This document shows positions 1-9,151 of a DNA stretch of 64,000 nucleotides, in pieces. The stretch covers positions 60,001-124,000 of the forward strand of contig NC_008700.1 of NCBI RefSeq assembly GCF_000015245.1, written 5' to 3'. A program made the translations under genes and the position numbers. The notes below the pieces were generated by a model. That model was not told the DNA's origin and did no database searches. It worked only from the letters and a program-made list of their open reading frames with translations. The stretch comes from Shewanella amazonensis SB2B (GTDB lineage Bacteria > Pseudomonadota > Gammaproteobacteria > Enterobacterales > Shewanellaceae). Numbering within the stretch: the stretch's first letter is position 1; each line of letters starts with the position of its first letter.

Positions 1-853
<853 letters not shown>

Positions 854-971
854 ACAACCCAGATGGGTTTCAGATGGTAGTAGATAGTCTTGAAGAGACC
901 AGACTTGATTGAAGTGATAACTCAAGCTCGATAGAGCATCAGCTTTCTAAATTACCTGGTTCAGAATTGTA

Positions 972-1042
972 TCAAGTACATCCATGTACTTGACCCTAAC
1001 GGGCGCACTGAAGTGCGTGAAATTTTGTTCCGGACAAAATTT
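972..1042 (+). other. 23S-5S spacer with three consecutive hairpins
   Basis: The 23S-5S spacer (854-1042) ends in three adjacent perfect inverted repeats: 972-993 (9-bp stem, 4-nt loop), about 1004-1017 (5-bp stem CGCAC/GTGCG) and 1020-1042 (9-bp stem AAATTTTGT/ACAAAATTT). They probably help pre-rRNA processing by placing the 5S 5' end after a double-stranded segment. The structure is seen directly; the processing role is inferred. Confidence 0.6.
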
Positions 1043-1161
1043 TGCTTGGTGACAATAGCGCTCTGGTCCCACCTGATCCCATTCCGAACTCAGTAGTGAA
1101 ACGGAGCAGCGCCGATGGTAGTGTGGGGTCTCCCCATGTGAGAGTAGGTCATTGCCAAGCG
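1043..1161 (+). rRNA. rrf: 5S ribosomal RNA
   Basis: Full-length 5S gene of about 119 nt. It holds the conserved CCCATNCCGAACTC block, the GCGCCGATGGTAGTGTGGGG stretch and AGAGTAGG. Its ends (GCTTGG at the start, CCAAGC at the end) pair to form helix I. No tRNA gene follows; a strong terminator comes 15 nt later, so this is the end of the rRNA operon. Confidence 0.97.
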
Positions 1162-1176
1162 CCTAATAAGACGAAG

Positions 1177-1203
1177 AGGCCACCCTAACGGGTGGCCTTT
1201 TTG
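1177..1203 (+). terminator. Intrinsic terminator of the rRNA operon
   Basis: A perfect 9-bp GC-rich stem (AGGCCACCC / GGGTGGCCT) with a TAAC loop is followed by a T-run. It ends the rRNA transcript after 5S. Its presence also rules out an ATG at 1192 as the start of the next gene. Confidence 0.93.
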
Positions 1204-1308
1204 CATTTGCTTTACCGCTCGATTATTTCAATTGCGTGCGGCAGTTGGCACTATTGCGGTTCAGAACTGAGTGAATTTGCTTTCATCGGTATAATCGGAG
1301 AAACGGAA

Positions 1309-1560
1309 GTGGAATGTCGTTTGGGTTGTGGTGCCTGCTGTATCGCCCCCTCTATCAGTAGCCCCATTCCGGGGATGCCTGATGGTAAGCCCGCTGGTGT
1401 GCGTTGTGTTCAGCTAAGCGATGACAACCTGTGCCTTATCTTCGGCCACGCCGACAGGCCTGACGTCTGTTGTGACTTTAAAGCCACGAGAGATGTATGT
1501 GGCAGCAACAATGCCGAAGCACTTTGGATTATTACTTCCCTCGAGACACAAACCAGCTGA
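1309..1560 (+). CDS. YkgJ-family cysteine cluster protein
   Basis: An 83-residue protein of the YkgJ/CxxCxxCC family, whose members carry clustered cysteines thought to bind zinc or an Fe-S centre; the biochemical role is unknown. The N-terminus CRLGCGACC and later Cys residues (VRCVQL, NLCLIF, DVCCDF, DVCGS) form the signature. I chose the GTG at 1309, preceded by CGGAG 8 nt upstream, because the first ATG in the frame (1192) lies inside the rRNA terminator and the family starts just before CRxGCGACC. It is followed after 15 nt by nsrR on the same strand, so the two are likely co-transcribed. Confidence 0.85.
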   Translation: MECRLGCGACCIAPSISSPIPGMPDGKPAGVRCVQLSDDNLCLIFGHADRPDVCCDFKATRDVCGSNNAEALWIITSLETQTS

Positions 1561-1575
1561 TTGTAGGTGAGCTAA

Positions 1576-2031
1576 ATGCAACTGACCCGCTATACGGATT
1601 TTGGGATTCGCACCCTGATGTATATGGCTGTTCAACCTGAGCGGACAGCCCTGTTCCGGATTGCCGAGATCACTGAAGTATTTGATTTGTCGCCCAACCA
1701 TGTATCCAAAATTATTCATCATCTGGGTAAAGCCGGTTATTTGCAGACCGTCAGGGGCAAGGCTGGCGGGTTTAGGCTTGCCAAGCCTGCAGCAGAGATA
1801 AACCTTGGTGCATTGGTGCGCGAGCTGGAGCATTCCTTAGCGCCGATCAATTGCAGCAAACCCGTTTGCAGATTGCTCCCAGCCTGCCAGTTAAAGGGAG
1901 TATTGGCGAATGCGGTGCAGGCATATCTGGCGGTGCTGGATCAGTACCAGTTGGCGGATATAGTGACAAACAGGGATGAACTGTTGGCGTTGTTGCCGGA
2001 CTCGACTATTTCAATCTTACAGCTGGGCTAG
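1576..2031 (+). CDS. nsrR: Nitric-oxide-sensing Rrf2-family repressor NsrR
   Basis: A 151-residue Rrf2-family regulator closely resembling E. coli NsrR (start MQLTRYTDFGIRTLMYMA, helix-turn-helix SPNHVSKIIHHLGKAGYL, wing VRGKAGGFRLAKP). Three cysteines (NCSKPVCRLLPACQLK, about residues 92-103) match the ligands of the NO-sensitive Fe-S cluster. NsrR represses NO-detoxification genes such as hmp and is released when NO destroys its cluster. No NO-detoxification gene is adjacent. The 3' end overlaps the convergent yibQ-like gene by 26 nt. Confidence 0.92.
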   Translation: MQLTRYTDFGIRTLMYMAVQPERTALFRIAEITEVFDLSPNHVSKIIHHLGKAGYLQTVRGKAGGFRLAKPAAEINLGALVRELEHSLAPINCSKPVCRLLPACQLKGVLANAVQAYLAVLDQYQLADIVTNRDELLALLPDSTISILQLG

Positions 2032-2758
2032 TCCCTTGCTTCTGGGCGAGGCGATATGGCAGCAGCTCAGACGTAGGTACCAGATTTATCCCTTCATCCC
2101 GGAGCCGGTGTAGGTTGGCATTGAGGAATTTTACCGTTGCGGGATGAGGGTGAGCGATAGCCACTACAAATCCCTGCTGGTGAGCCTGCTCCATCATAAG
2201 TTTGAATTGCTTTTCCAGGCCGCGTTTACTGGTGTCATTATCGAGAAACACGTGGCGTTTAAGTAAAGGCACTCCCACCTGTTCGGCTTTAGCCCCGGCC
2301 TTGCTGTACCTGGTCGTTAAGCTGTCGACAAAATACAAATTGTTGTGTTTCAGCCGCTCCATCACCCACAGCATATGGCTGTCGAGCTGTGTCAACATGC
2401 TACCCATGTGGTTATTTGCCCCCTTGGCAAAGGGAATTCTCACCATGGCATCATCCACTTTGCGCTTGATTTCCTGTTCATCCATATCACTGGTAAGCCC
2501 GCCCTGACCCAAAGGTCTGGCGTTCAATGATTGCATGGGGAGGTGGAGCATGATCTCGTGGCCCCTTTGATGTCCTTTACTGGCAAGTTTGACGCCGAGG
2601 GGGCTCGATGGGATTACGGAAAGGGTAATATCTTTTGGAAGTGACAGGACATCCTCATCGGTATGACGATAACCGATATCGTCGATGATGATAGCCAGTT
2701 GTGCCCCATGGGCTGTAAACATACCTGCTGCAAGCAGCAAACCAATCAAATAGCGCAC
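2006..2758 (-). CDS. Divergent polysaccharide deacetylase family protein (YibQ-like)
   Basis: A 250-residue exported protein of the divergent polysaccharide deacetylase family (DUF610, E. coli YibQ). A signal peptide spans about residues 1-18 (MRYLIGLLLAAGMFTAHG), followed by IIIDDIGY with the Asp-Asp motif typical of the fold, EIMLHLPMQS, and IAHPHP near residue 205. Activity is unproven; a cell-envelope polysaccharide role is inferred from family and context. It is the last gene of the leftward operon gpmI-envC-ctpA-yibQ; E. coli keeps the same gpmM-envC-yibQ linkage. Confidence 0.88.
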   Translation of the reverse strand: MRYLIGLLLAAGMFTAHGAQLAIIIDDIGYRHTDEDVLSLPKDITLSVIPSSPLGVKLASKGHQRGHEIMLHLPMQSLNARPLGQGGLTSDMDEQEIKRKVDDAMVRIPFAKGANNHMGSMLTQLDSHMLWVMERLKHNNLYFVDSLTTRYSKAGAKAEQVGVPLLKRHVFLDNDTSKRGLEKQFKLMMEQAHQQGFVVAIAHPHPATVKFLNANLHRLRDEGINLVPTSELLPYRLAQKQGTSPAVRLK

Positions 2759-2779
2759 TAAGTTATCGTTATTATGTAG

Positions 2780-3976
2780 TTATTTTTGGTTTTCAATCCA
2801 GGCGATGGCCGATGCCAAGGTCTGATCTTCAAGTTGTGTTTTACGTTGTTCTGAGCCGATTATAGGCATATCACCCGCATCTTTAACAGTATTCTGAGCG
2901 GCAATTTTAATATCAGGCTCTATCCCTTTGGCATGAATATCATGGCCTTTTGGGGTGTTGTAATGGGCTATGGTCAACTTTATTGCACTGTCCATGTTAA
3001 GGGTGGGGATAAGACTTTGTACTGTGCCTTTGCCAAAGCTGGTCTCACCGATAAGCAGAGCCCTGCCATTTTCCTGCAGCGCCGCAGCAAGCACTTCCGA
3101 AGCCGAGGCAGACCCCTTATTGATAAGCACCATCATGGGCACATTGGTCATCAGGGTTTGGGGCGAGGCGAAGTAGTCAGAATTCGCATCGAAGTAGCGT
3201 CCTGAGGTTGAGACTATGCGCCCCTTTGCCAGAAACAGGTCCGCAATTCTGATGGCTTGGTCCAGCAGGCCACCCGGGTTATTGCGTAAATCCAGGATAA
3301 GTCCCTTGGGCGAATTCCATTGGCTGAGCTGCTTTACCAGATCTTCTGTGGTGTTGTCCTGGAAGCTGGTGAGCCGCACGTAGGCAATTTCACCCTCTAA
3401 CCAACGTCCCTGAACTGACGCAACTGAAATGGTCGCAGGCCTCAGGGTGACCTGATAGCTGATTTTGTCACTGTGTTCCAGAGTCAGGGTTAGCGGCAGG
3501 TTATTCAGACTGTGGTAGCGGATTTCAGCGAGCACGGCATTGAGGTCCATGTCAGCCACTTGGTGCGAGTTGACGGCGATAATGGTATCGCCAGCGATAA
3601 TGCCGGCTTTGTCAGCGGGAGAGTCGGAAAAAGGTGACACAATACGGATGAGGTTATCGTCAGACGCGATTTCGAAGCCGTAGCCGAAATATTCCCCCCG
3701 GTTTGTATCGCGGATATTGATCAGATCCTGATGAGACAGGTAGCCCGAGTAGGGGTCGAGCTTTTTGAACATGCCCTCGATGGCACCTTCGATAAGTTCA
3801 TCCCTGCTTATCTGATTCACATAGTAGGTCTCAATGGTATCCATAATGTCTACCAGCAGAGGGTAGTCATATTGGCTGAGCACCGAGCGGGCGTTTTCCT
3901 GCCCGGAGAGGCTTACGGAAATGCCCAGCGCCAAACCGAACACCGTCGCGCCGAGATAACGGATGAACTGCTTCAT
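2780..3976 (-). CDS. Carboxy-terminal processing protease, S41 family (CtpA-like)
   Basis: A 398-residue periplasmic S41 serine peptidase. It has an N-terminal signal/anchor (about 7-24), a PDZ domain (about 95-170) and the S41 catalytic domain (about 195-360). The catalytic dyad is read from GSASASE and FGKGTVQ as Ser291 and Lys316, 25 residues apart as in E. coli Prc. It probably trims substrates at their C-termini. It lies between envC and yibQ in an operon devoted to envelope and cell-wall work, so a divisome or peptidoglycan-hydrolase target is plausible but inferred. Smaller than Prc; the size fits CtpA. Confidence 0.93.
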   Translation of the reverse strand: MKQFIRYLGATVFGLALGISVSLSGQENARSVLSQYDYPLLVDIMDTIETYYVNQISRDELIEGAIEGMFKKLDPYSGYLSHQDLINIRDTNRGEYFGYGFEIASDDNLIRIVSPFSDSPADKAGIIAGDTIIAVNSHQVADMDLNAVLAEIRYHSLNNLPLTLTLEHSDKISYQVTLRPATISVASVQGRWLEGEIAYVRLTSFQDNTTEDLVKQLSQWNSPKGLILDLRNNPGGLLDQAIRIADLFLAKGRIVSTSGRYFDANSDYFASPQTLMTNVPMMVLINKGSASASEVLAAALQENGRALLIGETSFGKGTVQSLIPTLNMDSAIKLTIAHYNTPKGHDIHAKGIEPDIKIAAQNTVKDAGDMPIIGSEQRKTQLEDQTLASAIAWIENQK

Positions 3977-4006
3977 AAAGGCCCCCTGTTCAGTGGGAGC
4001 CTGATA

Positions 4007-5143
4007 TCAACGCCTGCAGTAGTTTGCCGGGTCGACAGCCTGCCCCTTGTGCCTTATTTCAAAGTATAGGCCAGGCTGAGTTTGACCACCGGAACGTCCT
4101 ACCAGTGCGATGGTTTCGCCGCTGTTGACCGTGTCCCCAGGGCTTTTAAGCAGCGCCTGAGCATGGCCATAAAGGCTCATGTAGCCCTGGCCGTGATCAA
4201 GTACCAATACCATACCAAAACCTTTTAGCCAGTCGGCGTATATGACTTTTCCATCTGCAATTGCGTTTATGCTCTGTCCTTCCGGCGCAGAGAGCAGCAC
4301 GCCTTTCCATTTGATTTGTCCCGAACGGGTATTGCCAAAGGCTTCACTTAAACGTCCCTTGGTTGGCCAGTTCAGTTTGCCACGCTGGTTACCCAGGCCT
4401 ATCAGCTTAGGGCTCGCCTTAACTGCTTTTACAGCCTGTTCCAATACCCGTTTAAGGCTGGCCTCTTCTATTTGCAATTGCTCCAGTTCAGCGCCCCGAG
4501 AGCTTAAGGTTTTTTGCAGCTCTTTCAGTGTTGCCTGGCGCTGAGCCTGCTCTGACTCGAGCTTTTTCACCTGAGCTTGCTGCTCAATGGCCAGCTGACT
4601 GAGCTTTTCTTGCTCATCAAGCTGCTGTGCATGGTTTTGTCTCAGCTCATCCATGGTCTGTTTCAGCTCATTGATGGCCTTGATGCGGGCGTTATTGAGG
4701 TACTGGTAATAGGCCAGCATGCGCTCTATGGTGGCGGGGTTTTGCTGGCTCAGCAGCATCTTGGTGTAGTCGTGGTTCCCGGCAAGGTAGGCACTCGCCA
4801 GTTGTTTGGAGAGAGTCTCCTGCTGGGTGGCTTTCTGAGCGTTGAGGGTTTTACTGCGGCTCTTGAGGCCATCAAGCTTACCGTCGACGGCTTTGAGATT
4901 AGCTTGGGTGATTGCCATTGCCTTGGCGACGTTGGCGATGGCCTGCTCATCCTCTTTAAGCAGTCCCAGCAACTTTTCCCGCTGTTTACTGGTGTCTTTG
5001 AGTGCACTTTGTTGTTTGGCTATCTGACTTTGCAGTGATTTAAGCTCGGCCTGACGCCGCGCCAGATCATCGGCCTGGAGCGGCGGTGATAGCAAAAGAA
5101 AGCCAGCGATTACGCCGGCTTTCCACAGTAAGTGCTGTGACAA
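4007..5143 (-). CDS. envC: Murein hydrolase activator EnvC
   Basis: A 378-residue protein with a signal peptide, a long coiled coil (about residues 25-250, rich in Q, E, K and L) and a C-terminal LytM/M23-like domain. The LytM zinc ligands look degenerate: the usual HxxxD region reads IKWKGVLL and the usual HxH reads LYFEIRH. EnvC proteins are non-catalytic and instead activate amidases such as AmiB at the septum through FtsEX. It starts 5 nt after the gpmI stop, so the two are translationally linked. Confidence 0.93.
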   Translation of the reverse strand: MSQHLLWKAGVIAGFLLLSPPLQADDLARRQAELKSLQSQIAKQQSALKDTSKQREKLLGLLKEDEQAIANVAKAMAITQANLKAVDGKLDGLKSRSKTLNAQKATQQETLSKQLASAYLAGNHDYTKMLLSQQNPATIERMLAYYQYLNNARIKAINELKQTMDELRQNHAQQLDEQEKLSQLAIEQQAQVKKLESEQAQRQATLKELQKTLSSRGAELEQLQIEEASLKRVLEQAVKAVKASPKLIGLGNQRGKLNWPTKGRLSEAFGNTRSGQIKWKGVLLSAPEGQSINAIADGKVIYADWLKGFGMVLVLDHGQGYMSLYGHAQALLKSPGDTVNSGETIALVGRSGGQTQPGLYFEIRHKGQAVDPANYCRR

Positions 5144-5148
5144 ATGGC

Positions 5149-6690
5149 TTACTCTTTGATGGTGATGAGCACACGACCGGTCATTTCTGCCGGAATGTCC
5201 TGTCCCATAAGGTTCAGCATGGTGGGTGCGATGTCGCTCAGACGACCACCTTCGGCGATGCTGGCATCCCGTCCAACATAAATGAAGGGTACCAGTTCGC
5301 TGGTGTGGGCGGTATGTGCCTGGCCTGTCGATGGGTCACGCATCTGCTCGGCGTTACCGTGGTCGGCAGTAATAAGACACTCACCGCCTACTTTGGCCAG
5401 CGCGTCCACCACACGGCCTATACAGGTATCTACGGCTTCACAGGCTTTAACGGCGGCATCAAAATTACCTGTGTGTCCGACCATGTCCCCATTGGGATAG
5501 TTACAGATGATGACATCATACTTAGCAGATTCAATCGCTTCCACCAATTTATCCGTCAGCTCTGTTGAACTCATCTCGGGTTGCAAGTCATAGGTTGCTA
5601 CCTTGGGAGAGTTAATGAGGATACGGTCTTCGCCGTCGAATGGCTGTTCTTTGCCGCCATTGAAAAAGAAGGTGACGTGGGCATATTTCTCTGTTTCGGA
5701 GATGCGCAGCTGCGTCTTGCCGCTGTTTTGCAGTACTTCACCCAGCGTGTTCACCAGGTCTTCCGATGGGAAGGCTATGTCGCCCTGAATGTCGCCGGCG
5801 TATTCGGTCAGCATCACAAAGTGCGTTTTTGGCGTTACGGCACGCTCGAATCCGGCAAAGGCAGGATCGGTAAAGCTGCGGCTGATTTGACGGGCACGGT
5901 CAGCACGGAAGTTCATGAAAATCAGCGCATCATTGTCGTTAAGGGATACGCTGTCACCATTGGCATCCACAATGGCTGTGGGCGCGACAAACTCATCGTT
6001 CTCGTCACGGGCGTAGGCCGCTTCCAGTGCATCGACGGCATTGGTGGCCGAGTGCTTGCCCTTACCCTGAGTGATGAGGTCATAGGCCTGCACGACGCGA
6101 TCCCAACGGTTGTCTCTGTCCATAGCAAAGTAACGGCCAACGATAGAGGCAATACGGCCCGCGTTCAATGAGGCAAACAGTTCAGTGAAGTGCGCCAGGC
6201 TGCCTTTTGCACTGCGTGGTGGTGTGTCCCGGCCATCGAGGAAGGCATGCAGGTACACCTTGGTGGCGCCACGCTTGGCCGCCATGCGGATCATGGCTTC
6301 TATGTGTTCTTCGTGGCTGTGTACGCCACCGGGTGACAGTAGCCCCATGATGTGCACGGCGCCATTGGCGGCGATGGCAGCATCCACGGCTTTGCACAGG
6401 GCCGGATTGTCATCAAACTCACCATCTTCGATGGCTTTGCTGATGCGGGTCAGCTCCTGATACACGATTCGACCGGAGCCCAGATTGATGTGGCCTACTT
6501 CAGAATTACCCATCTGGCCGTCGGGCAGACCCACATCGTGGCCAGAGCCGGAGATCAAGCCGTTGGGGTAGTTGGCTTTCAGGTTATCCAGCACCGGAGT
6601 GTTGGCGTGGAAAATGGCATTGCTTTCCTGATCTTCACGATAGCCCCAGCCATCGAGGATCAGTAATGCCAGAGGACGTTTGGCTGTCAT
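5149..6690 (-). CDS. gpmI: 2,3-bisphosphoglycerate-independent phosphoglycerate mutase
   Basis: A 513-residue cofactor-independent phosphoglycerate mutase that interconverts 3- and 2-phosphoglycerate in glycolysis and gluconeogenesis. Conserved metal and nucleophile motifs are visible: DGWGYRED near the start, GNSEVGHINLGSGR around the catalytic Ser, LHAFLDGRDTPP, and CLITADHGNAEQM near the C-terminus. I chose the ATG at 6690 (MTAKRPLALLILDGWG) rather than one 20 codons upstream; it matches family length and has GAGG about 11 nt upstream. First gene of the leftward gpmI-envC-ctpA-yibQ operon, divergent from yibN. Confidence 0.97.
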   Translation of the reverse strand: MTAKRPLALLILDGWGYREDQESNAIFHANTPVLDNLKANYPNGLISGSGHDVGLPDGQMGNSEVGHINLGSGRIVYQELTRISKAIEDGEFDDNPALCKAVDAAIAANGAVHIMGLLSPGGVHSHEEHIEAMIRMAAKRGATKVYLHAFLDGRDTPPRSAKGSLAHFTELFASLNAGRIASIVGRYFAMDRDNRWDRVVQAYDLITQGKGKHSATNAVDALEAAYARDENDEFVAPTAIVDANGDSVSLNDNDALIFMNFRADRARQISRSFTDPAFAGFERAVTPKTHFVMLTEYAGDIQGDIAFPSEDLVNTLGEVLQNSGKTQLRISETEKYAHVTFFFNGGKEQPFDGEDRILINSPKVATYDLQPEMSSTELTDKLVEAIESAKYDVIICNYPNGDMVGHTGNFDAAVKACEAVDTCIGRVVDALAKVGGECLITADHGNAEQMRDPSTGQAHTAHTSELVPFIYVGRDASIAEGGRLSDIAPTMLNLMGQDIPAEMTGRVLITIKE

Positions 6691-6927
6691 CTTGGAGTTA
6701 ACCTCAAAATTGATAATTGGAAGAAGTGTTGGAATCGGAAAATTGTTCAAATATTACTACGACAGCTCCCGGGGGACAAAGGCATTTGCCCCGATTGCGA
6801 CCATCGGCGGATTTTGTGAAAGAGTCGGGCTTATTGACTGACTGCCGGGGCGATTTGCTGCATTCTGGTGTCTTGATGGTATACTCACTGCCCACATTGT
6901 TTCAGGTATCCTTACAGACGGAATATC

Positions 6928-7356
6928 ATGCAAGAATACATCGAGTTTTTCAGGGCAAACCCCATGCTCAGCCTGGCTTGGCTGGGTCTGTTTTTGGCTG
7001 TGGTGATTACAACCGTTAAGTCTATGACTTCCAAGGTGAAGCACATCAGCACCCAGGAGCTGGTTCAGCTGGTTAACAAACAAAATGCCAAGGTGGTAGA
7101 CGTTCGCGGTAAAGAAGAATTCCGCAAAGGTCATATCGTCGATGCGATGAACATCAGCATGTCAGAAATCAAAAATAATCAGATTTCTGCCCTTGAAAGC
7201 GCCAAGAAGAGCCCCATTATATTGGTATGCAACGCTGGCATGACGTCTGCTCAGGCGGCGCAGTTGCTGGTTGCTCAAGGTTTTGAGCAGGTATACAGCC
7301 TCAAAGGCGGTATGGGTGACTGGCAAGCGGCCAACCTGCCGGTAAAGAAGCGCTAA
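6928..7356 (+). CDS. Membrane-anchored rhodanese-like protein (YibN)
   Basis: A 142-residue protein with one N-terminal transmembrane segment (about residues 13-32) followed by a rhodanese domain. The active loop reads VCNAGMTS, with Cys in the usual position, and the substrate-binding region ends in SLKGGMGDW. Like E. coli YibN it sits divergent to gpmI and upstream of secB. The sulfur acceptor is unknown. In E. coli grxC separates yibN and secB; here the 219-bp gap holds no grxC. Confidence 0.9.
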   Translation: MQEYIEFFRANPMLSLAWLGLFLAVVITTVKSMTSKVKHISTQELVQLVNKQNAKVVDVRGKEEFRKGHIVDAMNISMSEIKNNQISALESAKKSPIILVCNAGMTSAQAAQLLVAQGFEQVYSLKGGMGDWQAANLPVKKR

Positions 7357-7575
7357 GCACTGCACCACAGGTTGTTTGGGGAGCGACACTGACGTCGCTC
7401 TCGCGGGTACATCCGTTACCCTTTTAGTCGGCGAAGGCTTTTGAAGTTTTTTTAGCTGGCAAGATCTGAACCGGGACGGTACTGAGATCCTTTGCGGCCT
7501 CAAAAGCCCAGCCCATAACTATATGGCTTTCAATGAAAAAGCCGACTTAACAGATTGATTGATAGGTAGGAAATT

Positions 7576-8055
7576 ATGGCTGAAGTAGCAAATAACGAAC
7601 AACAAGCCCCACAGTTCAACATTCAACGTATTTACACCAAGGATGTGTCTTTTGAGACTCCAAACAGCCCGGCTGTATTCCAGAAAGAATGGAATCCAGA
7701 AGTGAAGCTGGATCTGGATACCCGCAGCACCAAGCTGGCTGATGACATCTTTGAAGTGGTTCTGTCTGTGACAGTGACTGCCAAAAACGGCGACGAAACC
7801 GCCTTCCTGTGTGAAGTACAACAAGCCGGTATTTTCCACATCGGTGGTTTGACCGAGCCGCAACTGGCGCATTCTCTGGGTGCATACTGCCCCAACATCC
7901 TGTTCCCATATGCCCGTGAATCTGTGGCCAGCATGGTTTCCCGCGGTACCTTCCCTCAGCTGAACCTGGCACCGGTAAACTTTGATGCTCTGTTTGCCCA
8001 GTACGTGCAACAGCGCGCCGCTGCTGCGCAGCCGACTGAAGAAGCCAACGCGTAA
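7576..8055 (+). CDS. secB: Protein-export chaperone SecB
   Basis: A 159-residue SecB. It keeps unfolded preproteins export-competent and hands them to SecA. The sequence from FNIQRIYTKDVSFETPNSP through AFLCEVQQAGIF and CPNILFPYARE to FPQLNLAPVNFDALF is the standard family pattern, and the length is normal. A good Shine-Dalgarno (AGGAAATT) precedes the ATG. gpsA follows after 6 nt, so they form an operon as in E. coli. Confidence 0.98.
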   Translation: MAEVANNEQQAPQFNIQRIYTKDVSFETPNSPAVFQKEWNPEVKLDLDTRSTKLADDIFEVVLSVTVTAKNGDETAFLCEVQQAGIFHIGGLTEPQLAHSLGAYCPNILFPYARESVASMVSRGTFPQLNLAPVNFDALFAQYVQQRAAAAQPTEEANA

Positions 8056-8061
8056 CAAGCG

Positions 8062-9081
8062 ATGAAAGACACTGCCGATATTACGGTACTGGGGGCGGGC
8101 TCTTATGGCACCGCCCTTGCCATTTCTTTGGCCAGTAACGGACACAAGACTTTGCTGTGGGGTCATGACCCCGAGCATATCGCCACTCTCAGCCGCGAGC
8201 GCTGCAACGCCGCCTTTTTGCCCGGAATAAGCTTCCCAGATTGTTTGGTGATGGAGGCCGATTTAGGCAAGGCGCTGGCCGCATCGCGCAACGTGTTGGT
8301 GGTGGTTCCGAGCCATGTGTTTGGTGATGTATTGCGTCAGGCCAAGTCTTTGCTCCGTGCCGATGCCCGTATCGTATGGGCCACGAAAGGCCTGGAGCCT
8401 GAAACTGGCCGCTTGCTGCAGGATGTCGCCCGCGATGCATTGGGTGATGCTTTCCCGCTGGCGGTTTTGTCTGGCCCCACCTTTGCCAAAGAGTTGGCCG
8501 CTGGCTTGCCAACAGCAATATCGGTTGCAGGCACAGATGCCGGCTTTACCGCAGATTTAGTGGAGTTACTCCATAGCCCCAAACGCCTTCGGGTGTATGC
8601 CAATGACGACTTTATCGGCTTGCAACTGGGAGGCGCAGTCAAAAACGTGATTGCCATCGGCGCCGGTATGAGTGACGGCATAGGCTTTGGTGCCAACGCC
8701 CGTACAGCGCTCATCACCCGTGGTTTGGTTGAACTCAGCCGCCTCGGCGAGGCTCTGGGTGCCCAGCAGGCGACCTTTATGGGGATGGCCGGTCTTGGGG
8801 ATCTGGTGCTGACCTGTACCGACAACCAGTCGCGCAACCGTCGCTTTGGTTTGGCTCTGGGCAAGGGCTGTGATGTGAATACCGCCCAGAGCGAAATCGG
8901 TCAGGTGGTTGAAGGTTATCGCAACACCAAGGAAGTCTTCACTCTGGCGAAACGTCTTGGGGTTGAAATGCCCATCACAGAGCAAATCTACGCAGTACTT
9001 TACCAGGGCAAATCCCCGCTGGATGCCGCCAAAGAATTATTGGCCCGCGAGAAAAAATCCGAGACAGCTGCGGCCGATTAA
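8062..9081 (+). CDS. gpsA: Glycerol-3-phosphate dehydrogenase [NAD(P)+]
   Basis: A 339-residue GpsA that reduces dihydroxyacetone phosphate to sn-glycerol-3-phosphate for phospholipid synthesis. The Rossmann motif GAGSYGTALA is at residues 10-19. The substrate region GLQLGGAVKNVIAIGAGMSDG and the catalytic lysines (KGLEP and AVKNV) are present, as is GLGDLVLTCT. It directly follows secB and is closed by a strong terminator. Confidence 0.98.
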   Translation: MKDTADITVLGAGSYGTALAISLASNGHKTLLWGHDPEHIATLSRERCNAAFLPGISFPDCLVMEADLGKALAASRNVLVVVPSHVFGDVLRQAKSLLRADARIVWATKGLEPETGRLLQDVARDALGDAFPLAVLSGPTFAKELAAGLPTAISVAGTDAGFTADLVELLHSPKRLRVYANDDFIGLQLGGAVKNVIAIGAGMSDGIGFGANARTALITRGLVELSRLGEALGAQQATFMGMAGLGDLVLTCTDNQSRNRRFGLALGKGCDVNTAQSEIGQVVEGYRNTKEVFTLAKRLGVEMPITEQIYAVLYQGKSPLDAAKELLAREKKSETAAAD

Positions 9082-9100
9082 AAGCCGTACTGAGGCCGAA

Positions 9101-9130
9101 AAAGGATGCTAGAATTGGCGTCCTTTTTTT
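9101..9130 (+). terminator. Intrinsic terminator of secB-gpsA
   Basis: Nine-pair stem AAAGGATGC / GCGTCCTTT (one G-T pair) with an 8-nt loop, followed by seven Ts. It ends exactly where an in-frame ATG (9131) of the next ORF begins, which argues against that ATG as the start. Confidence 0.9.
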
Positions 9131-9151
9131 ATGTCCGGGAGTAGCAGGCGG

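Noticed and set aside
1192..1308. ATG at 1192 as the start of the YkgJ-family gene
   Set aside because: It lies inside the rRNA terminator stem, and the added 39 residues do not resemble the family.
5581..6171. Open frame of 196 codons opposite gpmI
   Set aside because: Antisense shadow of a highly conserved glycolytic gene; no recognisable domain or ribosome-binding site.
7357..7575. grxC expected between yibN and secB
   Set aside because: No frame with a CPYC-type glutaredoxin motif exists here; the 7381-7400 hairpin lacks a T-run.
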